Assembly (NCBI GenBank): GCA_947464585.1
Contig: CANHYS010000079.1
Coordinates: forward strand, 1 to 7,708
Origin: Planctomycetaceae bacterium
GTDB lineage: Bacteria > Planctomycetota > Planctomycetia > Pirellulales > UBA1268
Direction: 5' to 3'
DNA: 7,708 bases
The stretch's first letter is position 1, and each line of letters starts with the position of its first letter. Made by a program: the position numbers and the translations under genes. A model generated the notes under the pieces. The model did not search any database, had not been told where the DNA came from, and saw only the letters and a list, made by a program, of their open reading frames with translations. Of this stretch, positions 1 to 6,566 are shown one piece after another.

Positions 1-1
1 G

Positions 2-2332
2 ATCGCCTTCGTGACGGATGCCGGCAAAAAATATCTCTATCGCTCGATGACGAACGACGAACTGGCCCAGGAACCGCGATCGTCGGCGGTCTATCGCGAA
101 ATGCTGCTGCGGAACGGTCTCGACGAGCGGCTGCGGCTGGAGGCTGTCGAGGCGATGGCGAAGGCCGACAAGACGAGCGTCGTGAAGGTGGTCACCGATG
201 CGTTGGCTGCGCTCGACAAGAAGGAGGGCGAGGTCGATTCAAACACCGTGTTCGACCTGATCCGAGTGCTGCTCGGCCGGCCGAAGCAGGAACTGGTCGA
301 ACTCCGGGGCGACATGGAGCGGCTGGCGACCAGTGCGAAGCGATCGGTGATGCGTCGGATCGGCTACGTGGGCCTGATGAATATCGACGCCTTGCAGGCG
401 GACGCGACCGGTGGCGATGCGAGCGCGAAAGTCTGGAAGCTGGCGAGCGACGAGCCGCGTCGGCTCGTCGACCTCATCGAGGCGCTGCCGCTGGTCGGCG
501 ATCCGGCCGTGCGGACGAGCCTCTACGAGCGGATTGTGCCGCTGCTCGATGCCCAGCCGGGCCAGGAGCAAAAGGTGCCCGGCACGCTGGGCCGCTTCGT
601 GCGGATCGAACTGTCTGGCAAGAAGACGCTCACACTCGCCGAGGTGGAGGTGTTTGCCGGCCCGAACAACGTGGCCCGCAAGGGCAAGGCATCGCAGATC
701 AACACGTCCAACGGCGGCGATGCCGGCCGCGCGATCGACGGGAATACCAATCCTGCCTGGGAGAAGAACGGCCAGACGCACACCACCGAGGGCACGGACA
801 ACCCCTGGTGGGAGGTCGACCTGGGCAGCGACCAGCGGATCGAAAGGATCGTGATCCACAACCGCGAGGGTGCGCTCGCAGGACGTCTCAAGGACTTCAC
901 GCTCAAGGTGCTCGACAAGGATCGCCTCGAGGTCTTCAAGCTGGAGAAGCAGCCCGCGCCGTCGTTGGCCGCGGAGTTTGCGCTCGTCAGCGAAGCCGAT
1001 CGGATCGCGGTCGCGGTAAGGCGGGCCGCCTTCCTCGCGCTGGCGGGCGTTCGCGGCCGCGAGACCGAGGCGTTTCAGAAGATCGCTCCCTTCGTGAAGC
1101 AGCCTGGCGATCGCGAAGCCGCGATTCGCGCACTGGCCGCGATTCCCGTGGCGAAGTGGCCTGCCGAAGAGGCCGCGCCGCTGCTCGACACGCTCGTTGA
1201 TGGCATGAAGCAGGCCTCGTCGGAGGAGCGGTCGAGCGACGCCGGGCTCGCTGCCTGGCAGTTTGCGGAGAATCTCACCACGCTCCTGCCGGCGGCCGAA
1301 GGGAAGGCCCGTCGGAAAGTGCTCGCCGACCTGGGCGTGCGGGTGGTGAAGATCGGCACCGTCTACGAGCGGATGAACTACGACAAGGAGACGTTCGCCG
1401 TGCAGGCCGGCAAGCCGGTGCTGTTCGTCCTGGAAAATGTCGATGCCATGCCGCACAACTTCGTGATCGCGAGGCCGGGCAGCATGCAGACCGTCGGCGA
1501 ACTGGCCGAGAAGGAGGCGCAGAATCCGGCGTTTGCGAAGCAGAACTTCGTGCCGAAGTCGTCGGACGTTTTGGCGGCCAGCACGCTCATGCAGCCCCAG
1601 GGCTCGCAGCGGGTCACGTTCACCGCACCGACGCAGCCGGGTGTCTATCCCTACGTCTGCACCTATCCGGGCCACTGGCGGCGGATGTTCGGCGCGATGT
1701 ATGTGGTGGATGATCTGGAGGCCTATCTCGCCGATCCAGCGGCCTATCTGGCCGCGCACCCGCTTGAGATCAAGGACGACCTGCTCAAGGACCGCCGGCC
1801 GCGGACGGAGTGGGCGCTGGCCGATCTGGAGGCGAGCGTGGCGGCCATGGAGAAGGGCCGGTCGTTTGTCCACGGTCGCGAACTGTTCCGCACGGCCAGC
1901 TGCGTCTCCTGCCACAAGATGGGCGACGCTGGCAATGCCTTCGGCCCCGAACTCGCGAAGCTCGAGGCGAAGATGACGCCGCTCGAGATCACGAAGCACA
2001 TCCTGGAGCCGTCGCTGAAGATCGACGAGAAGTATCGCTCCACGACGCTGCTCACCGACGAAGGCCGGTCGATCACGGGCCTGATCGTTGAGGAGACGCC
2101 GACCGAGGTGGCGATCGTCGAAAATCCGGTGGCCAAGGCCGACCCGGTGCGGATCAAGAAGAGCGACATCGACGAGCGGAGCACGTCGCCCGTGTCGATC
2201 ATGCCGAAGGGTCTGCTCGACAAGCTGACACGCGACGAGGTGCTGGACCTGATCGCTTACGTGTCCGCCCGCGGCGAAGAGAGCAACTGCTTCTTCAACC
2301 CCGACGGCTGCCCGCACCACGGCAACAAGTAG
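2..2332 (+). CDS. Secreted multidomain redox protein (helical repeats, discoidin-like, azurin-like cupredoxin, cytochrome c), 5' partial
   Basis: The reading frame is open to the left edge, so the true start lies upstream; the GTG at 11 is only the first possible start inside the window. Residues are counted from it (773 aa). Residues 1-185 are alpha-helical, HEAT-like. Residues about 194-305 resemble an F5/8 type C (discoidin) domain, with WWEVDLG near 267. Residues 330-435 are helical again. Residues 443-567 form a cupredoxin with complete type 1 copper ligands: His482, Cys550, His555, Met559, in azurin spacing (CTYPGHWRRM). Residues 610-755 carry a haem c site CVSCH (Cys631, Cys634, His635) and a likely distal ligand Met731 in SIMPKG, matching the Pirellula/Verrucomicrobium-type haem-binding domain. 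The protein probably passes electrons between copper and haem in the periplasm. The substrate is unknown because the N-terminal part, often a catalytic domain in this family, is missing. The tail has Cys760, Cys767, His769 and His770. Confidence 0.9.
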   Translation: MAFVTDAGKKYLYRSMTNDELAQEPRSSAVYREMLLRNGLDERLRLEAVEAMAKADKTSVVKVVTDALAALDKKEGEVDSNTVFDLIRVLLGRPKQELVELRGDMERLATSAKRSVMRRIGYVGLMNIDALQADATGGDASAKVWKLASDEPRRLVDLIEALPLVGDPAVRTSLYERIVPLLDAQPGQEQKVPGTLGRFVRIELSGKKTLTLAEVEVFAGPNNVARKGKASQINTSNGGDAGRAIDGNTNPAWEKNGQTHTTEGTDNPWWEVDLGSDQRIERIVIHNREGALAGRLKDFTLKVLDKDRLEVFKLEKQPAPSLAAEFALVSEADRIAVAVRRAAFLALAGVRGRETEAFQKIAPFVKQPGDREAAIRALAAIPVAKWPAEEAAPLLDTLVDGMKQASSEERSSDAGLAAWQFAENLTTLLPAAEGKARRKVLADLGVRVVKIGTVYERMNYDKETFAVQAGKPVLFVLENVDAMPHNFVIARPGSMQTVGELAEKEAQNPAFAKQNFVPKSSDVLAASTLMQPQGSQRVTFTAPTQPGVYPYVCTYPGHWRRMFGAMYVVDDLEAYLADPAAYLAAHPLEIKDDLLKDRRPRTEWALADLEASVAAMEKGRSFVHGRELFRTASCVSCHKMGDAGNAFGPELAKLEAKMTPLEITKHILEPSLKIDEKYRSTTLLTDEGRSITGLIVEETPTEVAIVENPVAKADPVRIKKSDIDERSTSPVSIMPKGLLDKLTRDEVLDLIAYVSARGEESNCFFNPDGCPHHGNK

Positions 2333-2335
2333 AGC

Positions 2336-2407
2336 GAATCCCCCGGCTCACGCCGGGGGCTTGTATGGAAGGCGGAATCCCCCGGCTCACGCCGGGGGCT
2401 TGTATGG
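2336..2407. repeat. Two identical direct copies of a 33-bp palindromic repeat
   Basis: Copies at 2336-2368 and 2375-2407 are identical over 33 bases, with a period of 39. Each contains a perfect 8-bp stem, CCCCCGGC / GCCGGGGG, around the loop TCAC (2340-2359 and 2379-2398), followed by the constant tail CTTGTATGG. The first copy begins four bases after the stop codon of the upstream gene. The structure resembles dispersed intergenic palindromes of the REP type. Only two units are present and there is no spacer variation of CRISPR kind. Confidence 0.9.
2340..2398. terminator. Candidate bidirectional terminator between converging genes
   Basis: The two perfect 8-bp GC stems lie between the stop of the plus-strand redox gene (2332) and the stop of the minus-strand response regulator gene (2453-2455), only 120 bp apart. 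A hairpin pair there would serve both transcripts. Neither strand has a run of T after the stem, so it is not a textbook intrinsic terminator; a role in 3' end protection is equally possible. Confidence 0.4.
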
Positions 2408-2414
2408 GAGTGTG

Positions 2415-2446
2415 CATACAAGCCCTGAGCGTAAGCGACGGGATCC
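2415..2446 (-). repeat. Diverged inverted copy of the same palindromic repeat
   Basis: Read on the minus strand, this stretch aligns without gaps to the first 32 bases of the neighbouring repeat, with 24 identities by my count. The tail GGGCTTGTATG is identical. Differences fall in two blocks of three in the stem arms (pairs 8-10 and 19-21 of the unit) plus single changes at units 2 and 14, so the middle of the stem is no longer paired. A further partial match in plus orientation (2441-2456, 13 of 16 bases like GAATCCCCCGGCTCAC) overlaps it and contains the stop codon of the response regulator gene. Confidence 0.7.
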
Positions 2447-2452
2447 CCTCGC

Positions 2453-3112
2453 TCACCGCGCGGCGGCTCCGGGTGTGCGTGCTGAGAGCAGTCCCAGGTC
2501 GAAGGCACGGGCCACGGCCTGGGTGCGGTCGCTGGCCCCGAGCTTCTCGATCACGCCGGCCACGTGCGCCTTGGCCGTGTGTGTCGAGATGCCGAGCAGC
2601 CTGCCGATCTCGGCATTCGTAAACCCCTCCCGCATGAATGCCACCACCTCGATCTCCCGGGGCGTGAGCGAGATGCCGGCCACCTGTTGCGTGGGCCGGG
2701 AATCGACGATCGTGTGCTCGCTGACGGGCCGCCCGCCCGCGTGCACCGAGCGGATCGCAGTGAAGACTTCGCTGTGACGGACGCTCTTGGTGATGTAGCC
2801 ATTGGCACCCGCGGCCAGCGCCCGGGCCACGTCTTCCGCGGAGTCCGACGACGTGAGCATGAGCACGCGGGCCTGCGGGGCGATTGCGCGGAGCCGTCTC
2901 AGCGTCTCGACGCCATCGAGTCCGTGCATCGTCATGTCGAGAAGGCAGACGTCGGGCGTGTGCTGCTGCCAGAGCCGGATTGCCGCCTCACCGTCATCAG
3001 CCTGGGCCACTACTTGGAAATCGGGCTCGGTGCTGAGGAGGTTCGCGAGGCCCGCCCGCATGACCGGATGGTCATCGACGAGCAGCAGGCGGATGCGGGA
3101 GGTGAGGTGCAT
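2453..3112 (-). CDS. NarL/FixJ-family two-component response regulator
   Basis: The 219-residue protein has the usual length and two-domain plan of this family. Residues 6-122 form a receiver domain: acidic pair Asp13-Asp14, phospho-acceptor Asp59 (LLDMTMHGLDG), Thr87 and Lys109 (YITKS). Residues 148-209 form a LuxR-type helix-turn-helix beginning LTPREIEVV, with TNAEIGRLLGIS and a recognition helix around THTAKAHVAGVIEKLGASDR. It should bind DNA after phosphorylation by a sensor kinase. All key residues are intact, so it is probably active. The ATG start places the first beta strand (RIRLLLVDDHP) correctly, but I see no clear Shine-Dalgarno sequence before it. No kinase gene is adjacent: the gene converges with the redox gene and diverges from the beta-helix gene. 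The target genes are unknown. Confidence 0.95.
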   Translation of the reverse strand: MHLTSRIRLLLVDDHPVMRAGLANLLSTEPDFQVVAQADDGEAAIRLWQQHTPDVCLLDMTMHGLDGVETLRRLRAIAPQARVLMLTSSDSAEDVARALAAGANGYITKSVRHSEVFTAIRSVHAGGRPVSEHTIVDSRPTQQVAGISLTPREIEVVAFMREGFTNAEIGRLLGISTHTAKAHVAGVIEKLGASDRTQAVARAFDLGLLSARTPGAAAR

Positions 3113-3280
3113 GGTGGAGGCGAGCGGCTGCGGCGGCTGGGGACGGGCCCATCGTCTGGCTGCATGCGGGGGCCCACCCTCTTGCTCGATTATCCGCGTT
3201 CAACAGTCGAGATGCCAGTAGCCAAGTGGCTAATGGACGGTAGCGGTGGTGGCGTGGTGCGATAGCAGTCCAGGCGTGCC
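3113..3280. other. Divergent intergenic region
   Basis: This 168-bp region separates the 5' ends of the minus-strand response regulator gene and the plus-strand beta-helix gene, so it must hold promoters for both unless one is internal to an operon. The only hexamer close to a sigma-70 -10 box that I noted is GATAAT on the minus strand (3189-3194), with no convincing -35 box 17 bp away. A palindrome lies at 3219-3232 and is listed separately. No convincing small gene is seen. Confidence 0.6.
3219..3234. promoter_or_regulatory. Palindrome TAGCCA-AG-TGGCTA, shared with the 5305 region
   Basis: Six-base arms are perfectly complementary around a 2-base centre (3219-3232), and two further bases (AT) are shared with a second copy. 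The 16-base stretch matches 5305-5320 at 13 positions, as TAGCCA-NNN-GGCTAAT. It lies about 50 bp before the beta-helix gene start and about 105 bp before the response regulator start, where a regulator could bind. It could instead be a piece of a dispersed genomic repeat. The palindrome is visible; its role is inference. Confidence 0.4.
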
Positions 3281-5263
3281 ATGAATCCCCGACCACCCCG
3301 AGAATACAACGTGCGATTCCATCGTGATGCTGTGGCCTTTGCCGCGTGTGTTGGACTGACACTGGTCGCCTGGCTGCCTGCGATCGCCCGCGCTGAAACC
3401 TTCCACGTCTCGCCACAGGGTGACGACGCGGCCGCAGGCACGTCCGCTGCACCGTTTCGTACGGTCCAGCGTGGGGCGGAGGCGGCCCAGCCGGGCGATA
3501 CGGTGCTTGTGGCGCCGGGCATCTACCGGGAGCGGGTCGCCCCTCCGCGGGGCGGCAGCGATGGCAAGCCGATCGTGTTTCGATCAGCCGCAAGGCACAA
3601 GGCGGTGATCAAGGGCTCGGACGAGTGGACACCAGAGTGGCGGCGGCACTCCGATACGATCTGGTCGTCCCCGGTCGATCCGGCCCTGTTTACCGACACG
3701 GCGCACGTGGACGGCGGCAATCCCTTCGAGGTCGCGCTTGCGAGCACACCATGGGGCCGCGATGGCCGGGCGGAGTATGAGCGGCACCTCCGCAAGGAAC
3801 GGGCCGGCAATCCCAAGGCTGACAAGGATCTCGTCTACTCGCTGGGGCAGGTCTTCATCGACGGGAATCAGCTGAGGCAGGTGCCTTTCCGCGCGGAGAT
3901 GGAAGCGCAAGCCGACACCTGGTGGTATGACCGCGGCGATCATGAACTGTTCGTGCACCTCGCCGCCGGTGGGCCGCAGGGCCGGCTGGTCGAGATCACG
4001 ACGCGGCGGCGGATCTTCGCGCCGCACACACGTGGCCTGGGCCACATCGAGATCGATGGCTTCGTGTTCGAGCACTGCGGCAACCAGTACCCGACCGACT
4101 TCTGGATGCAGGAGAAGCCGCAGTTTCAGCAGGCCGGCGCGGTCGGCACGCGGAGCGGCCACCACTGGTATATCCATCACAATGTCATTCGCCGGGCCAA
4201 TGGCGTGGGCCTCGACCTCGGGCTGGAGGGCAATCCCGAGGCCGACATCGAGACCGGCGGCCAGAAACGGCCTGGCAGCGCCGGTCGCCATGTGGTCGAA
4301 GACAACTGGATCCTCGACAACGGCTGCGCCGGCACCGCCGGCTACATGGCGGATCGTATCGTGCTCGCCCGCAACGTCATCATGGGCAACAACAGCCTGC
4401 GATTCAGCGGCCAGAAGCGTTGGGAGAGCGGCGGCCTGAAGCTGCACCGGCCGAACCAGTCGCGGATCGAGCGGAACTATATCGCCGCCAACCACGGCCA
4501 GTGGGGCATCTGGCTCGATCAGGGCCCGGGCAAGGAGACGCAGGTCATCGGCAACGTGGTCATCGGCCACGGCGTTGGCATCGACTTCGAGGTGGGCGGG
4601 CCGGTGCCGGGCAAGCAGGCCCTGATCGCCGACAACGTGCTCATCGACAACGCCGTGGGCATTTCGTTTCGTGAGTGCGGCGGCACCGACATCGTGCACA
4701 ACCTCATCCTCGGCGCGAAGAAGGCGGCGATCGAGTGCACGATGAACGTGAAGCGGACCGACACCTGGTCGGCCGAGAACATCAGCGCGATCAACAACAT
4801 CCTCGTCGTCGCATCGGGCACGGCGGCGGCTATCGACATCACGCCGTCTGATTTTCTGCGGAGCGAGGGCCGGCGGTTCGATGGCAATCTCTACGGGGTC
4901 GCTCCGCAGGAACCGCGGTTTGCGATCCGCGGCCGCGACCGCATGGCGTTTGCCGACTGGCAGCGGTTCTGGCAGGAGGCCAATGCCGGCCGTGACGGCG
5001 ATGCGGCGAGCGTCGCGGTGGCTGGGATTGCCTACGACTACGCACCCCAGACGCGGGAGCTGGTTCTCCGCCTGCCGGCGGGCATCACGCTGCCGCAGTG
5101 CTCGCCCGATCCACGGGTGGCGACCGACCTCTTCGGCAAGCCGTTTCCCGCTGGGAAGGCAGCCCCTCCGGGGCCGTTCGCAGACCTGCAGCCGGGCGAA
5201 AACCGGTTCACGCTCTGGACGGATGCGCTGCCCCCGCCGGAGGGATCACCTAAGGAAAAATAG
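3281..5263 (+). CDS. Secreted right-handed parallel beta-helix protein (DUF1565-like N-terminus)
   Basis: The 660-residue product starts with an export signal: a basic stretch, a hydrophobic core at about 17-36, and a likely signal peptidase I site ARA|E at 38/39. The mature N-terminus (about 40-105) has the pattern FHVSPQGDDAAAGT, PFRTVQRGAEAAQPGDTVLVAPGIYRE typical of DUF1565 and polysaccharide lyase-like beta-helix proteins. Residues about 180-235 carry a beta module (QVFIDGNQLRQVPFR, WYDRGDHELFVH). From about 250 to 545 there are repeated short strands of the parallel beta-helix type, such as HIEIDGFVFEHC, HHNVIRRANGVGL, DNWILDNG, RNYIAANHGQWGIWL and NNILVVASGTAAAI. Such proteins usually bind or cleave polysaccharides, but I cannot name a catalytic residue or substrate. 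The GTG at 3311 is an alternative start giving a more compact signal peptide; neither start has a good ribosome site. Confidence 0.85.
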   Translation: MNPRPPREYNVRFHRDAVAFAACVGLTLVAWLPAIARAETFHVSPQGDDAAAGTSAAPFRTVQRGAEAAQPGDTVLVAPGIYRERVAPPRGGSDGKPIVFRSAARHKAVIKGSDEWTPEWRRHSDTIWSSPVDPALFTDTAHVDGGNPFEVALASTPWGRDGRAEYERHLRKERAGNPKADKDLVYSLGQVFIDGNQLRQVPFRAEMEAQADTWWYDRGDHELFVHLAAGGPQGRLVEITTRRRIFAPHTRGLGHIEIDGFVFEHCGNQYPTDFWMQEKPQFQQAGAVGTRSGHHWYIHHNVIRRANGVGLDLGLEGNPEADIETGGQKRPGSAGRHVVEDNWILDNGCAGTAGYMADRIVLARNVIMGNNSLRFSGQKRWESGGLKLHRPNQSRIERNYIAANHGQWGIWLDQGPGKETQVIGNVVIGHGVGIDFEVGGPVPGKQALIADNVLIDNAVGISFRECGGTDIVHNLILGAKKAAIECTMNVKRTDTWSAENISAINNILVVASGTAAAIDITPSDFLRSEGRRFDGNLYGVAPQEPRFAIRGRDRMAFADWQRFWQEANAGRDGDAASVAVAGIAYDYAPQTRELVLRLPAGITLPQCSPDPRVATDLFGKPFPAGKAAPPGPFADLQPGENRFTLWTDALPPPEGSPKEK

Positions 5264-5280
5264 GGTCATTGGCGGGTTTT

Positions 5281-5303
5281 GGGGGGCAGGGAAAATGCCC
5301 CCC
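5281..5303. terminator. GC-rich hairpin after the beta-helix gene
   Basis: GGGGGGCA (5281-5288) and TGCCCCCC (5296-5303) form a perfect 8-bp stem with the 7-base loop GGGAAAA, starting 18 bases after the stop codon. The position suits a terminator or a 3' stabilising hairpin. There is no T run after it on either strand, so intrinsic termination is uncertain. It may also be part of the composite repeat that follows. Confidence 0.45.
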
Positions 5304-5304
5304 C

Positions 5305-5346
5305 TAGCCATTCGGCTAATAGCCCCGGCCGCCGGGCGAGCCTAGA
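5305..5346. repeat. Cluster of small palindromes with a second TAGCCA-NNN-GGCTAAT motif
   Basis: TAGCC (5305-5309) and GGCTA (5314-5318) form a short hairpin with loop ATTC. The GGCTA arm is also complementary to the next TAGCC (5320-5324). This is followed by a GC-rich imperfect inverted repeat around 5321-5337. The first 16 bases match the palindrome at 3219-3234 at 13 positions. Together with the hairpin just upstream, it looks like a composite intergenic repeat element rather than coding DNA. The remainder of the gap, 5347-5410, shows nothing recognisable. Confidence 0.5.
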
Positions 5347-5412
5347 AATGAAGGCTTGAGGGGGCGTCGTAGGCCAACCCACTCCATCCGCGACCGCTTT
5401 CAGCATTCCATC

Positions 5413-5420
5413 AGAGGTGA
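5413..5420 (+). promoter_or_regulatory. Ribosome binding site of the DUF1559 gene
   Basis: AGAGGTGA matches the 16S anti-Shine-Dalgarno sequence over GAGGTGA and ends three bases before the ATG at 5424. It is the clearest ribosome site in the window and supports that start, which also gives a correctly placed prepilin-type leader. Confidence 0.75.
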
Positions 5421-5423
5421 TTC

Positions 5424-6566
5424 ATGGCGACATCCAGCAGGGCTTCCAGCACCCACAGCGACCGCCGCGGTTTCACGCTCGTGGAACTCCTGGTCGTGAT
5501 CGCGATCATCGGCACGCTCATTGGCCTCCTGCTGCCTGCGGTGCAGTCGGCCCGCGAGACAGCGCGGCGAAGTTCCTGCTCCAACAACCTCAAGCAGTTC
5601 GGCGTGGCGATGCATACCCACCACGACGCGAAGGGATCCCTACCGTATGGATGCGGCGGTCCGACGTGGTCGGACTTCGGCACCACCTATCCCGACACGG
5701 GCGGCGGATTCAGCGGATTCGTGGCAATGCTGCCGTTCTGCGAGCAGTCGGCGCAGTACAACGCCATTATGGCTACCAACAACAGGCCTGACCCGGGTCA
5801 GAAAACCGAGTACAGGCAGCAGGTCGAGGGTGGACTCTGCCCATCGGATTTCTCGACGAGGCTGCCGACCGAAGCCGGTCGCAGCAATTACCTGCTCTGC
5901 ACGGGAGATAAACTCGTCCAACACCTGTGCGAAGAGGGTGCCGTCTGTGCAGCGAGTGGCTCGACGCCCATCGGCGTCGGCCGCGGTCTTTTCGGCTTTA
6001 GCAGCAAGAGCACGGCCGTGCGATTCAAGGACGTCACGGACGGTCTGTCCAAGACGATCGCCATGGCGGAGTATGCCTTCAGCAACCTCTACACGGATGG
6101 GAGCAATGCCCGGCGGGTTGTCAACGATGCATACGCAACCTTCAGCAGCACCGATGGCACCGAGCGGCACCCGAGAAACTGTCGGGCGGCATATTTGGGG
6201 GAGGACGGGTATAGTCCCGCTGCCAACGGCAGGGAATACATCGTCCCCGGCAGCAACATGTATGCCGGCCGCGTCATCCTCTTCAATACCATGCTGCGGC
6301 CCAACAGCGCAGTCTGCGTGAATCGAAACAACACCACCGCCTACGACTTTCAATGGGGTACCATCCCGCCCCGCAGTAGACACGTTGGTGGCGTGCAGGT
6401 GGTGTTCGGTGACGGGGCTGTCGCGTGGGTGTCGGACACAATCGACAACGGCACGGCGGACGCGTCGGGTAGTCAGGGCCAGGCGGGGCCGTCGGGGGCG
6501 AGTATCGCCGGTGTATGGGGTGGGCTTGGCACTCGCAACGACGGGCAAGTGACGGTGATGCAATGA
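5424..6566 (+). CDS. DUF1559 family protein with prepilin-type N-terminal signal
   Basis: The 380-residue protein begins with a 16-residue basic leader ending in Gly16, then FTLVELLVVIAIIG: Phe17 and Glu21 are the +1 and +5 residues of the type IV pilin/type II secretion class, so a prepilin peptidase should cleave after Gly16. The hydrophobic helix spans about 17-40. The DUF1559 signature follows, with LLPAVQSARETARRSSCSNNLKQFG (Cys52) and a HHDAKGSLPYG segment. The C-terminal hallmark is SRHVGGVQVVFGDGAVAWVSDTID (His320, Asp330, Gly331), and the protein ends with a typical LGTRNDGQV. Length and both ends are complete. The family is greatly expanded in planctomycetes, and its members are thought to be surface or envelope proteins, but their function is not established. 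The stop overlaps the start of the next gene. Several AGG/AGA arginine codons set it apart from the two long genes upstream. Confidence 0.93.
   Translation: MATSSRASSTHSDRRGFTLVELLVVIAIIGTLIGLLLPAVQSARETARRSSCSNNLKQFGVAMHTHHDAKGSLPYGCGGPTWSDFGTTYPDTGGGFSGFVAMLPFCEQSAQYNAIMATNNRPDPGQKTEYRQQVEGGLCPSDFSTRLPTEAGRSNYLLCTGDKLVQHLCEEGAVCAASGSTPIGVGRGLFGFSSKSTAVRFKDVTDGLSKTIAMAEYAFSNLYTDGSNARRVVNDAYATFSSTDGTERHPRNCRAAYLGEDGYSPAANGREYIVPGSNMYAGRVILFNTMLRPNSAVCVNRNNTTAYDFQWGTIPPRSRHVGGVQVVFGDGAVAWVSDTIDNGTADASGSQGQAGPSGASIAGVWGGLGTRNDGQVTVMQ

Noticed and set aside
239..2320. A 693-codon open frame on the minus strand opposite the redox gene
   Set aside because: It is a shadow of the strong GC bias in the real gene's codons. 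Its translation is rich in Arg, His and Leu with no recognisable domain, while the plus strand has unmistakable copper and haem motifs.
2336..2446. Possible CRISPR array
   Set aside because: There are only two full same-orientation units, the gap between them is 6 bases, and no cas gene is nearby.
2257..2508. Small minus-strand frame with repeated SPRREPGDS peptide
   Set aside because: The repeated peptide is just the translation of the palindromic DNA repeats at 2336-2407, so this is unlikely to be a real protein.
2361..2777. Plus-strand frames starting in the repeat cluster and running over the response regulator
   Set aside because: They are antisense to a complete and typical regulator gene and begin inside the repeat DNA.
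3584..4699. A 371-codon open frame on the minus strand opposite the beta-helix gene
   Set aside because: The translation is low in pattern and has no domain; the plus-strand frame has a signal peptide and regular beta-helix repeats.
6515..6562. Upstream ATG for the lipoprotein gene
   Set aside because: It would place 16 polar residues before the signal peptide and overlap the DUF1559 gene by 52 bases; the ATG at 6563 fits the lipobox spacing and the ribosome site.
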